Assembly (NCBI GenBank): GCA_964431495.1
Contig: CAYSJU010000053.1
Location: 1-5,416, forward strand
Direction of reading: 5' to 3'
Source: CAYSJU01 sp964431495
GTDB taxonomy: Bacteria; Omnitrophota; Gorgyraeia; Tantalellales; Tantalellaceae
DNA length: 5,416 nucleotides
In this document: positions 1-4,893 of the stretch, one piece after another
Layout of the letters: the number at the start of each line of letters is the position of its first letter
How positions within the stretch are numbered: position 1 is the stretch's first letter
Made by a program: the position numbers and the translations under genes
The notes under the pieces: model-generated
What the model was told of the DNA's origin: nothing
The model's input: the letters and a program-made list of their open reading frames with translations, nothing else
Database searches by the model: none

Positions 1-137
1 AAAGGTTCGCGGGGGGGCAGGAAGCCGGGGTAGGCGGGGTGTTGGAACTTGTGCGTAAAAAAACGTCTAATTATAGATTATACAGGAAATCGGGTCTGAG
101 ATTCATCCCTTTCGATACTATCCAGCCAAGGAGATGA
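1..137 (+). CDS. C-terminal tail of an unidentified upstream protein (5' partial)
   Basis: Reading from base 3, the frame is open for 44 codons and stops at TGA 135-137. The residues end in ...YRKSGLRFIPFDTIQPRR, a normal-looking mix of charged and hydrophobic residues. I do not recognise the family. The stop overlaps the start of the exporter gene as ATGA (134-137), the usual arrangement of translationally coupled genes in one operon. The other two forward frames close at 31-33 and 56-58, so this frame is the only plausible coding one. Both the function and the true length lie outside the window. The main support is the overlap and the open frame, not homology. Confidence 0.55.
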   Translation, partial: RFAGGQEAGVGGVLELVRKKTSNYRLYRKSGLRFIPFDTIQPRR

Positions 138-1489
138 GTGTATCCAGGGGCGGGTTTCGTGAGATGATGGACATAGCGTTTCCCATCGTGGTCTCGCAGG
201 CGTGTTACACCCTCATGATCTTCACGGACCGGCTGTTTCTCTCCAGGCTGGGGCCGGAGATGATGAACGCCTGCATGGTCGGCGGGCTGACCGCCTTTAT
301 GATGATCACCTTTTTTCTCGGCCTGACCAGCTACACGACGGCGCTGGTCGCGCAGTATTATGGGGCCGGCCGTAAAGGCAACTGCGCCGTCGCGGTAAGC
401 CAGGCGGTCATCGTGGCGTTCGTGGCGTTTCCCATTATCCTTTCGTGCAGGCCGCTGGCCCATATGCTGTTCGGCCTTATGGGGATCCCTCCGGAACAGT
501 CGGTACCGCAGAAGCTTTATTTCGACATACTGCTTTACGGGACCGGTATAGTTCTTGTAAGGAACTGTTTCAGCAGTTTTTTCTCCGGGGTCGGTCGCAC
601 GAAGGTTATCATGGTGGCCGCTTTTACGGCCATGTCCGTGAATATAGGGCTGAACTATGTGCTGATATTCGGTAAGTTCGGTGTGCCGGCTCTTGGCATA
701 CGCGGCGCGGCGTTCGGGACGATCACGGGCAGTATATGCGCGCTGGCGGTACTTGCGGTGACGTATTACAAAAAAGGCAACTGGAGACGATACAACGTCT
801 CCGGAGCCTTCCGTTATGACCGTCAGGTCATGAACCAGCTGTTTAAATTCGGGTATCCTACCGGCGTGGAGATGTTCCTGAATCTGCTGGCTTTCAATAT
901 TATAGTGCTGATCTACCATTCCAGGGGGCTGGTCACCGCGACGGCCGCGACTATCGTCTTCAACTGGGACCTGGTGGCTTTTTTGCCCTTGGCAGGGGTC
1001 GAAATAGCCGTGACCAGTCTTGTCGGTCGGTATATGGGCGCGAAGGAGCCGGATATCGCCCACCGGTCGGTCATGTCGGGGATGACGATGGGTATGCTGT
1101 ACTCGATGGTCGTGTTCGTTTTCTTCGTGTTTTTTCCGGGACATCTGATCCACGTTTTCCGGCCCGATGTCGCGGGAGGGGTCTTCGCCAAAGCCGCGCC
1201 TACGGCGGTATTCATGATACGCCTGGCGTCCCTCTATGTGCTTGTCGACGTAATGATATTCGTGTTTATAGGCGCGCTGCGCGGCGCAGGTGACACTTTC
1301 TGGGCGATGTGCTACACGGTCGGCCTGCACTGGGTGTTGGTCCCTGTCCTATTTGTAGTGTTGCGGGTTCTCGGCATGTCGGCCGAGGCCGGATGGGTCG
1401 TGCTTGTTTCCATTTTTGTCTTCTCTTCAGTCTTTGTCTATTCAAGATACAGGGGAGGAGCGTGGAAGCAGATAAAGGTCATACAGTAG
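134..1489 (+). CDS. MATE family efflux transporter
   Basis: A 451-residue inner-membrane antiporter of the MATE (MatE/NorM) family, which expels drugs or other organic cations in exchange for Na+ or H+; the substrate cannot be told from sequence. Length is normal for the family, and about twelve hydrophobic segments fill two MatE repeats (roughly residues 8-210 and 230-440). Visible family features are the N-terminal REMMDIAFPIVVSQ segment with D32 in TM1, AQYYGAG (73-79), SGVGRTK (151-157), NIGLNYVLIFG (170-180), GYPTGVE (240-246) at the start of the second repeat, and GALRGAGDT (380-388). The ATG at 134 overlaps the previous stop as ATGA. An AAGGAG lies at 128-133, directly against the ATG with no spacer, so initiation probably relies on ribosomes finishing the upstream gene. 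In-frame ATGs at 164 and 167 are possible but would trim the conserved N-terminal helix, and neither has a good ribosome-binding site. Family assignment is secure; specificity is unknown. Confidence 0.93.
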   Translation: MSVSRGGFREMMDIAFPIVVSQACYTLMIFTDRLFLSRLGPEMMNACMVGGLTAFMMITFFLGLTSYTTALVAQYYGAGRKGNCAVAVSQAVIVAFVAFPIILSCRPLAHMLFGLMGIPPEQSVPQKLYFDILLYGTGIVLVRNCFSSFFSGVGRTKVIMVAAFTAMSVNIGLNYVLIFGKFGVPALGIRGAAFGTITGSICALAVLAVTYYKKGNWRRYNVSGAFRYDRQVMNQLFKFGYPTGVEMFLNLLAFNIIVLIYHSRGLVTATAATIVFNWDLVAFLPLAGVEIAVTSLVGRYMGAKEPDIAHRSVMSGMTMGMLYSMVVFVFFVFFPGHLIHVFRPDVAGGVFAKAAPTAVFMIRLASLYVLVDVMIFVFIGALRGAGDTFWAMCYTVGLHWVLVPVLFVVLRVLGMSAEAGWVVLVSIFVFSSVFVYSRYRGGAWKQIKVIQ

Positions 1490-1512
1490 CTCCCTCTGCT
1501 GTCATTCCTGCC

Positions 1513-1574
1513 AAAAAATGGGGACTGTCCCAAGCGTTAACGCAGAGTTTACGAGTGGACTGTCCCCATTTTTT
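1513..1574. repeat. TGGGGACTGTCC-type inverted repeat, terminator-like
   Basis: Arms at 1513-1530 (AAAAAATGGGGACTGTCC) and 1557-1574 (GGACTGTCCCCATTTTTT) pair at 17 of 18 positions around a 26-nt loop. Each arm contains its own small palindrome (GGGACTGTCCC, GGACTGTCC), and the loop contains a perfect 10-bp palindrome, GCGTTAACGC (1534-1543). The structure begins 23 bp after the exporter stop, and its G+C stem is followed by a T tract, so it could act as a Rho-independent terminator for that operon. Because the left end is an A tract, it could work in either direction. From memory, similar GGGGACTGTCCCC hairpins are scattered through genomes of several uncultured bacterial phyla and resemble REP-type elements mobilised by Y1/RAYT transposases. 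That link is inference, and no such transposase lies in the window. Confidence 0.8.
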
Positions 1575-1582
1575 CTAAACGA

Positions 1583-1707
1583 ACAAAGCTGTTTTGAAGT
1601 TCTTCGCGGGGACGTCAAATTTCTTGGCCAATAAGAAAAACTAGGCCAAGGCACCGTGCCCGCTCGGCCGATCAAAGCCCCGCTCAGAACGTTCAAAACA
1701 GCTTTGT
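1583..1707. repeat. 125-bp long imperfect hairpin element
   Basis: The outer arms ACAAAGCTGTTTTGAA (1583-1598) and TTCAAAACAGCTTTGT (1692-1707) are perfect 16-bp complements. After a 1-nt bulge the pairing resumes with GTTCT/AGAAC. It continues after a 2-nt mismatch with GCGGGG (1606-1611) against CCCCGC (1678-1683). Inside are two smaller inverted repeats: CTTGGCC (1623-1629) with GGCCAAG (1644-1650), and GGCACCGTGCC at about 1650-1660. No convincing coding frame was found. The layered structure suits a palindromic mobile repeat (REP/BIME-like or MITE-like) or a structured RNA. It lacks the GTTRRRY/RYYYAAC boxes expected of an integron attC site. No direct flanking duplication is obvious. 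Confidence 0.7.
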
Positions 1708-1708
1708 A

Positions 1709-1895
1709 AAACAATACCGTTTATCAAATTGAACCCACAGCCGCACCTATGGCTGATCTTACTCCTGTACCCTTCAGACCACATATATATAGATACTTTT
1801 TAGGACAAGATTCTTTCAAGAAAATTGGACAGGGTACAGGTTTGGGTTTAAAATAAGGTACAGGTGTGGGATTGGCTTCATAAACGGTACTGTTT
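1709..1895. repeat. 187-bp interval bounded by 16-bp inverted repeats
   Basis: The ends AAACAATACCGTTTAT (1709-1724) and ATAAACGGTACTGTTT (1880-1895) are complementary at 15 of 16 positions. The right end overlaps an 18-bp near-palindrome, ATAAACGGTACTGTTTAT (1880-1897), with one mismatched pair. TACYGTTTATCA occurs in direct orientation at 1715-1726 and 1888-1899. Inside, CCTGTACCCT (1764-1773) pairs with AGGGTACAGG (1831-1840). GGTACAGGTTTGGG (1833-1846) is directly repeated as GGTACAGGTGTGGG (1857-1870). The interval is A+T-rich, has no supportable gene, and follows the preceding hairpin element after a single base. It may be a decayed miniature mobile element or a cluster of protein-binding sites. 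Confidence 0.5.
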
Positions 1896-1935
1896 ATCAT
1901 TGATTATCAGTATGAGAATACCTACCGCAAGGCTT

Positions 1936-1961
1936 TGACGTGCGCCCCAAAAACTGTACCA
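1936..1961. repeat. left terminal inverted repeat of the IS3-family element
   Basis: TGACGTGC-GCCCC-A...CTGTACCA matches the reverse complement of 3120-3144 (TGACCTGC-CCCC-A...TTGTACCA). The differences are one substitution in the outer block, a 1-nt insertion and a diverged A-rich middle. The TG dinucleotide marks the likely cleavage end. The outer GGCTTTG at 1931-1937 also has an inverted partner outside the right end, so the border could be off by a few bases. Confidence 0.7.
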
Positions 1962-2000
1962 ATATTTGTGATAGAATAACGGGAACAGGAAGGGGTGAAA

Positions 2001-2279
2001 ATGAAGAGGAAACGCTACAAAGCAGAACAAATAATAGTCATGTTGCGTGAAGCGGAAATACAGCTTGCAAAAGGCCTAGAGACTGTCGATGTATGCAGGA
2101 ATTTGGGAATATCAGAGCAGAGTTATTACAGGTGGCGCAAGGAGTATGGCGGTTTAAAGGTTGATCAAGCTAAGAAGATGAAGGGGCTCGAAAAAGAGAA
2201 CGCCAGGCTAAAGAAGATAGTGGCGGATCTAAGCTTGGACAATTCGATACTCAAAGAAGTGGCCGAGGGAAACTTCTAA
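2001..2279 (+). CDS. IS3-family transposase OrfA (helix-turn-helix subunit)
   Basis: A 92-residue DNA-binding subunit that recognises the element's terminal repeats and supplies the N-terminus of the frameshifted OrfAB transposase. It begins MKRKRYKAEQIIVMLREAE. A helix-turn-helix follows (about residues 25-48, with DVCRNLGISEQSYYRWRKEYGG), then a leucine-zipper-like coiled coil (about 52-88, including LEKENARLKKIVADLSLDNSILKE in two parts). I chose ATG 2001, which has AGGAAGGGG at 1987-1995 with good spacing and matches the MKRKRY start typical of relatives. A GTG at 1995 would add only two residues but overlaps that ribosome-binding site. The gene ends at TAA 2277-2279, inside the frameshift region, and alone makes the short regulatory/inhibitory product known for IS3 elements. 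Confidence 0.9.
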   Translation: MKRKRYKAEQIIVMLREAEIQLAKGLETVDVCRNLGISEQSYYRWRKEYGGLKVDQAKKMKGLEKENARLKKIVADLSLDNSILKEVAEGNF

Positions 2280-2301
2280 GCCCGGCCAAGAGACGCCGGG
2301 C
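2267..2301 (+). promoter_or_regulatory. programmed -1 ribosomal frameshift signal (slippery heptamer plus stem-loop)
   Basis: In the orfA frame the sequence reads G GGA AAC (2267-2273), a canonical X XXY YYZ heptamer. The orfA stop TAA follows at 2277-2279. A perfect 7-bp G+C stem, GCCCGGC (2280-2286) with GCCGGGC (2295-2301), closes an 8-nt loop 6 nt past the heptamer. A -1 slip continues as ...EGN-LLSPAKRRRAID..., which is exactly the conserved join in IS407-like OrfAB proteins. It gives a fusion of about 371 residues from ATG 2001. Efficiency cannot be judged from sequence. Confidence 0.85.
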
Positions 2302-2311
2302 AATAGACCGG

Positions 2312-3115
2312 ATGCGGGAGAAGTTTAAAAAAGTATCTGAGCGCAGGATATGTAAGGTTTTGGGACAACCGCGCTCGACACAAAGGTATGAATGTATTGT
2401 TCATGAGAACGATACAAGATTAACTGAACGCATTATTGCATTAGCACGTGAGTATGGTAGATATGGATACAGGCGAATAACAGCAATGTTGCAACGTGAA
2501 GGATGGCAAGTGAATCATAAGAAGGTACAGCGTATATGGCGGCAGGAAGGGTTAAAAGTGCCGCAAAAACAGCCGAAAAGAAAGCGATTATGGCTGAACG
2601 ATGGATCGTGCATACGCTTGAAGCCTGAATATTCTAACCATGTATGGAGTTATGATTTTGTAATGGATAGAACTCATGACGACAGGGCAGTACGAATGCT
2701 GGCGATCATTGATGAATACACGAGGGGATGTTTAGAAATCGATGTATCCCGGAAATTTACTAGTATGGATGTTATTGATCGACTGTTTGATTTATTTATA
2801 TTCCGGGGTATCCCCAAGTACATACGGTCAGATAACGGACCAGAGTTTATAGCAAAAAGCATACGGAGATGGTTAAAAATAAGCGGCGTACAGACCTTGT
2901 ATATCGCGCCGGGAAGTCCCCGGGAGAATGGATACATAGAATCATTCAATGGTAAATTGAGGGACGAGCTATTGAATCGAGAGATCTTTGATACATTATT
3001 TGAGACAAAAGTGCTGGTAGATCGTTGGAGGAAAGAATACAATACGATTAGGCCACACAGCTCGCTGGGATATAAGCCTCCGGCACCGGAGGCTTATATC
3101 CCAGTACTCTCATAA
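2312..3115 (+). CDS. IS3-family transposase OrfB (DDE catalytic domain)
   Basis: The catalytic part of the transposase, normally made as an OrfAB fusion that cuts and joins the element's ends through a figure-eight/circle intermediate. The conserved frame actually opens upstream of ATG 2312 (LLSPAKRRRAID from about 2273), and that ATG has no ribosome-binding site, so it is probably not used much by itself. Residue numbers here count from ATG 2312. An HTH_21-like segment lies at about 38-85, including ERIIALAREYGRYGYRRI and VQRIWRQEGL. The RNase H-fold rve domain has D115 (WSYDFV), D174 (SDNGPEF) and E210 (ENGYIESFN), with the diagnostic 35-residue D-to-E spacing. The C-terminus RPHSSLGYKPPAPEAY is standard. 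The gene looks intact. Its last codons are built from a perfect long inverted repeat, listed separately. Confidence 0.93.
   Translation: MREKFKKVSERRICKVLGQPRSTQRYECIVHENDTRLTERIIALAREYGRYGYRRITAMLQREGWQVNHKKVQRIWRQEGLKVPQKQPKRKRLWLNDGSCIRLKPEYSNHVWSYDFVMDRTHDDRAVRMLAIIDEYTRGCLEIDVSRKFTSMDVIDRLFDLFIFRGIPKYIRSDNGPEFIAKSIRRWLKISGVQTLYIAPGSPRENGYIESFNGKLRDELLNREIFDTLFETKVLVDRWRKEYNTIRPHSSLGYKPPAPEAYIPVLS
3065..3104. repeat. perfect 19-bp inverted repeat at the 3' end of orfB
   Basis: CTGGGATATAAGCCTCCGG (3065-3083) and its exact reverse complement (3086-3104) are separated by only CA. The repeat encodes most of the final residues of OrfB (LGYKPPAPEAYIPV) and ends 8 bp before the stop. As RNA it would form an extremely stable hairpin. 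There is no T tract after it, so it is not an ordinary intrinsic terminator. It may stop read-through, protect the transcript 3' end, or take part in transposition. Confidence 0.85.
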
Positions 3116-3119
3116 GAAG

Positions 3120-3144
3120 TGGTACAACATATGGGGGCAGGTCA
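3120..3144. repeat. right terminal inverted repeat of the IS3-family element
   Basis: TGGTACAACAT...GGGGGCAGGTCA is the inverted counterpart of 1936-1961. It begins 4 bp after the orfB stop, a normal distance for IS3 elements. CA at 3143-3144 is the likely terminal dinucleotide, and the flanking bases GCAA (3145-3148) are one side of the possible target duplication. Confidence 0.7.
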
Positions 3145-3161
3145 GCAAAGCCGGAGACTCT

Positions 3162-3512
3162 ATGCTTTATGCTATTACCGAAGGTGCCCACAACGCAGTT
3201 TTACAGGCGCAGAACAAAAAAAGTTTGCACGGTGCCTGGATCAGGAAAATGAAAAACAAGGATGAATTGATTTCAAGGTATGCATGGGGAAAAGGCAATC
3301 CTTTTTTCGGAAGACTTGTAAAAACCCGTCTTGTTATTATTGGCGATGGCGAATGGATAAAGAAACAGCGAAAATGGAAAGATACCTCAAGGCAGCTTGT
3401 AGATATCATCGAGAAAAAACTTGGTTTTAAAACATCCGTTTACTCGTTAAATAAAGAAGCGAAACCTGACAGTAAACCTTATTATCTGTTGCCACTTACT
3501 AAAGAGTTATAA
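3162..3512 (+). CDS. hypothetical basic protein, 116 aa, adjacent to the RNase J-like gene
   Basis: I do not recognise this protein. It is Lys/Arg-rich and probably soluble, with no signal peptide or membrane helix. Visible features are an N-terminal ITEGAHNAVLQAQNKK helix-like stretch, an aromatic/glycine patch YAWGKGNPFFGR (40-51), a hydrophobic strand LVIIGDGEWIKKQ (57-69), a probable helix TSRQLVDIIEKKLGF (75-89) and a C-terminal PYYLLPLTKEL. ATG 3162 has GGAG at 3153-3156 with 5-nt spacing, so the start is credible. However, the frame stays open upstream across the insertion-sequence end (WGQVSKAGDS...), and the border is only 17 bp away. This could therefore be a 5'-truncated gene restarted at an internal Met. 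Its stop is 1 nt before the next gene's ATG, implying translational coupling and perhaps a joint function with that enzyme. Confidence 0.65.
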   Translation: MLYAITEGAHNAVLQAQNKKSLHGAWIRKMKNKDELISRYAWGKGNPFFGRLVKTRLVIIGDGEWIKKQRKWKDTSRQLVDIIEKKLGFKTSVYSLNKEAKPDSKPYYLLPLTKEL

Positions 3513-3513
3513 C

Positions 3514-4827
3514 ATGGTCAGATCAAGAAACAACTTATATCTAATTGTCCATCGCGGCGCACATACAATCGGCGGGAATTGCGTTGAGGTAAAGACAGAT
3601 ACCACGCGTATTCTGATCGACGCAGGGATCCCTCTTACTGATGAGGAAGGTAACAGGAACGAGGAGGATTACAGGGGGAAGACAGCGGATGAACTTGTAG
3701 CGAAGGGCCTCTTGCCCGATATCCCGGGAGTCTTCTCCGCCGGGGAAACCGATATCGACGCTATTTTAATATCCCATTCACATCTTGACCATTACGGGTT
3801 TTTAGAACACGTGAAACCCGGCGTTGACGTTTATATGAGCGAAGGGTGCAAGGCGATGATAGACGCTAGCAATATTTTTCTTCGCGGCCATGCAGTGCAT
3901 CCGAAAGCGGTTATCGTCAAGCCCGGGAAACATTTCAGGATAGGCGATATTACTGTGACCCCGTATCTCGTCGACCATTCGGCTTTCGGCGCGTTGGCTT
4001 TCTTGATAGAGAGCGGGGGTAAAAGAGTTTTCTATACCGGAGATATGAGGGGTCACGGGCGTAAGAGTAAACTTTTCGATGCGATGATAAAAAATCCTCC
4101 TGAAGGGATAGATCTCTTGATAGCGGAAGGGACAGTAATGGGGGCACGGGAAAAGATGCCCGAAAAAGAAACAGCTCTGCAGGGTAAGATCGAGAAGATA
4201 TTAAGGGACACTGATAATATTACATTTCTTTTCACATCAGCTCAGAATATAGACCGTATGGTGACGGCGTATAAAGCGTGCCGCAGAACAAACTCTATTT
4301 TCGTTGTGGACCTTTATACCGCGTTCATCCTTGATAAGGCCAATAACATATCAAAGGGCGTGCCTAAAACGACATGGAGCGATATAAGAATAAAGTATTT
4401 TCAACACCATATCGAAGCGCTGGAAAAGTGGGGGTACAGCAACCTTTTGTACCATTACGGTAAAAGGAAGATTGATATATTCGAGATCAGTAGGAAAAGA
4501 AACAGAATACTGATGCTGACGAGAGATAATTCGATATTTCCAGCAATAATAAAGAAAGTGAAGAATACGGAAGGCGCCATAGCTGTATACTCGATGTATC
4601 ATGGATATTTAAAAGAAAAGTTTACAACCTTTTGCCAAAACAAGAGGCTGGCGATAGAAGAAGTGCATACCAGCAGGCATATATCGTTGCGTGATCTGGA
4701 AAAATTAGTCGGAGCGATCAAACCCGGCAGGATTCTACCTGTGCATACAGTAGCGGCTAACAGGTTTAGTGAGTTGTGGGGTGACAAAGTTATAAAGATA
4801 AAGAATGGAGAGAGTATTGAAGTATGA
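3514..4827 (+). CDS. MBL-fold metallo-hydrolase, beta-CASP/RNase J-like
   Basis: A 437-residue cytoplasmic metallo-beta-lactamase-fold protein of the RNase J/CPSF-73-like (beta-CASP) class, expected to bind two Zn ions and probably to cleave RNA. The N-terminal HRGAHTIGGNCVEV and ILIDAGIPL (33-41) are typical. Metal-binding motif 2 is H88-S-H90-L-D92-H93, motif 3 is around H155 (VDHSAFG) and motif 4 is D177 (YTGDMRGHGR). The beta-CASP insert (about 205-385) starts with AEGT (motif A, E205) and contains VDLYTAFIL. It is followed by HTSRH (385-389, motif B) and LPVHT with H411 (motif C). Oddly, motif B has Arg388 where Gly is usual (HTSGH). At 437 residues it lacks the extra C-terminal domain of true RNase J. 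ATG 3514 follows the previous stop by 1 nt, with AAAGAG at 3501-3506, so the two genes look coupled. The real substrate is unknown; a DNA or nucleotide substrate cannot be excluded. Confidence 0.88.
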   Translation: MVRSRNNLYLIVHRGAHTIGGNCVEVKTDTTRILIDAGIPLTDEEGNRNEEDYRGKTADELVAKGLLPDIPGVFSAGETDIDAILISHSHLDHYGFLEHVKPGVDVYMSEGCKAMIDASNIFLRGHAVHPKAVIVKPGKHFRIGDITVTPYLVDHSAFGALAFLIESGGKRVFYTGDMRGHGRKSKLFDAMIKNPPEGIDLLIAEGTVMGAREKMPEKETALQGKIEKILRDTDNITFLFTSAQNIDRMVTAYKACRRTNSIFVVDLYTAFILDKANNISKGVPKTTWSDIRIKYFQHHIEALEKWGYSNLLYHYGKRKIDIFEISRKRNRILMLTRDNSIFPAIIKKVKNTEGAIAVYSMYHGYLKEKFTTFCQNKRLAIEEVHTSRHISLRDLEKLVGAIKPGRILPVHTVAANRFSELWGDKVIKIKNGESIEV

Positions 4828-4893
4828 GAATATACGATTAGACGAAGTGACAATAGCTTTGGTGGGGGAAATAATTGTAAAAATAGGGGATGT

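Larger units (their letters stand above)
1490..1935. other. gene-free, repeat-dense intergenic region
   Basis: About 445 bp separate the exporter gene from the insertion sequence. I find no credible coding sequence on either strand. The short open frames here run through the hairpins and have no ribosome-binding site or recognisable protein. Nearly all of the region is taken up by three adjacent inverted-repeat structures, described separately. The last 35-40 bp before the insertion sequence show no clear signal beyond GGCTTTG (1931-1937), whose reverse complement recurs just past the other end of the element (3146-3152). Confidence 0.7.
1936..3144 (+). mobile_element. complete IS3-family insertion sequence (IS407-group-like)
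   Basis: A 1.2-kb element carrying overlapping orfA and orfB and bounded by imperfect terminal inverted repeats. The left end, 1936-1961, starts TGACGTGCGCCCC and ends CTGTACCA. The right end, read inward from 3144 to 3120, starts TGACCTGCCCCC and ends TTGTACCA. Both begin with TG, as IS3-family ends do. Length, gene order, HTH/leucine-zipper OrfA, DDE OrfB and -1 frameshift coupling all fit the family, and the OrfA and OrfB sequences most resemble the IS407 group. Neither frame has an internal stop, so the element may still be functional. The expected 4-bp target duplication is not exact at these borders (GCTT on the left, GCAA on the right). A GCAA does occur on the left at 1927-1930, which would need the left border to lie 5 bp further out. 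Confidence 0.88.

Noticed and set aside
71..1330. Long antisense open frame (419 codons) opposite the exporter gene
   Set aside because: The translation is Arg/His/Gln-rich with no domain-like pattern. It is the expected shadow of a G+C-rich forward gene whose membrane-protein translation is clear.
1583..1707. Integron attC site
   Set aside because: The size and hairpin form are right, but the GTTRRRY and RYYYAAC core boxes are absent, and there is no cassette gene or integrase nearby.
1502..1714. Reverse-strand 70-codon open frame across the intergenic hairpins
   Set aside because: It runs through two inverted-repeat elements, has no ribosome-binding site and shows no recognisable protein features.
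1941..1961. Left insertion-sequence end at TGCGCCCC (1941), paired with a right end at 3139
   Set aside because: The inverted similarity extends five bases further out on both sides (TGAC before G/C-TGC), so 1936 and 3144 are better borders.
1935..1977. Sigma-70 promoter for the transposase (TTGACG at 1935-1940, TAGAAT at 1972-1977)
   Set aside because: The two hexamers are 31 bp apart, and nothing resembling a -10 lies at 16-18 bp from TTGACG, nor a -35 at 17 bp from TAGAAT.
3162..3512. Fragment of an ISLre2/UPF0236-type transposase, suggested by AITEGAH and IIGDGEWI
   Set aside because: Only short stretches look similar. The surrounding residues and C-terminus do not fit, and the tight coupling to the next gene argues for a separate cellular gene.
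3802..4853. Several reverse-strand open frames of 60-84 codons
   Set aside because: They all lie opposite the clearly coding metallo-hydrolase gene and have no start signals or protein-like composition.
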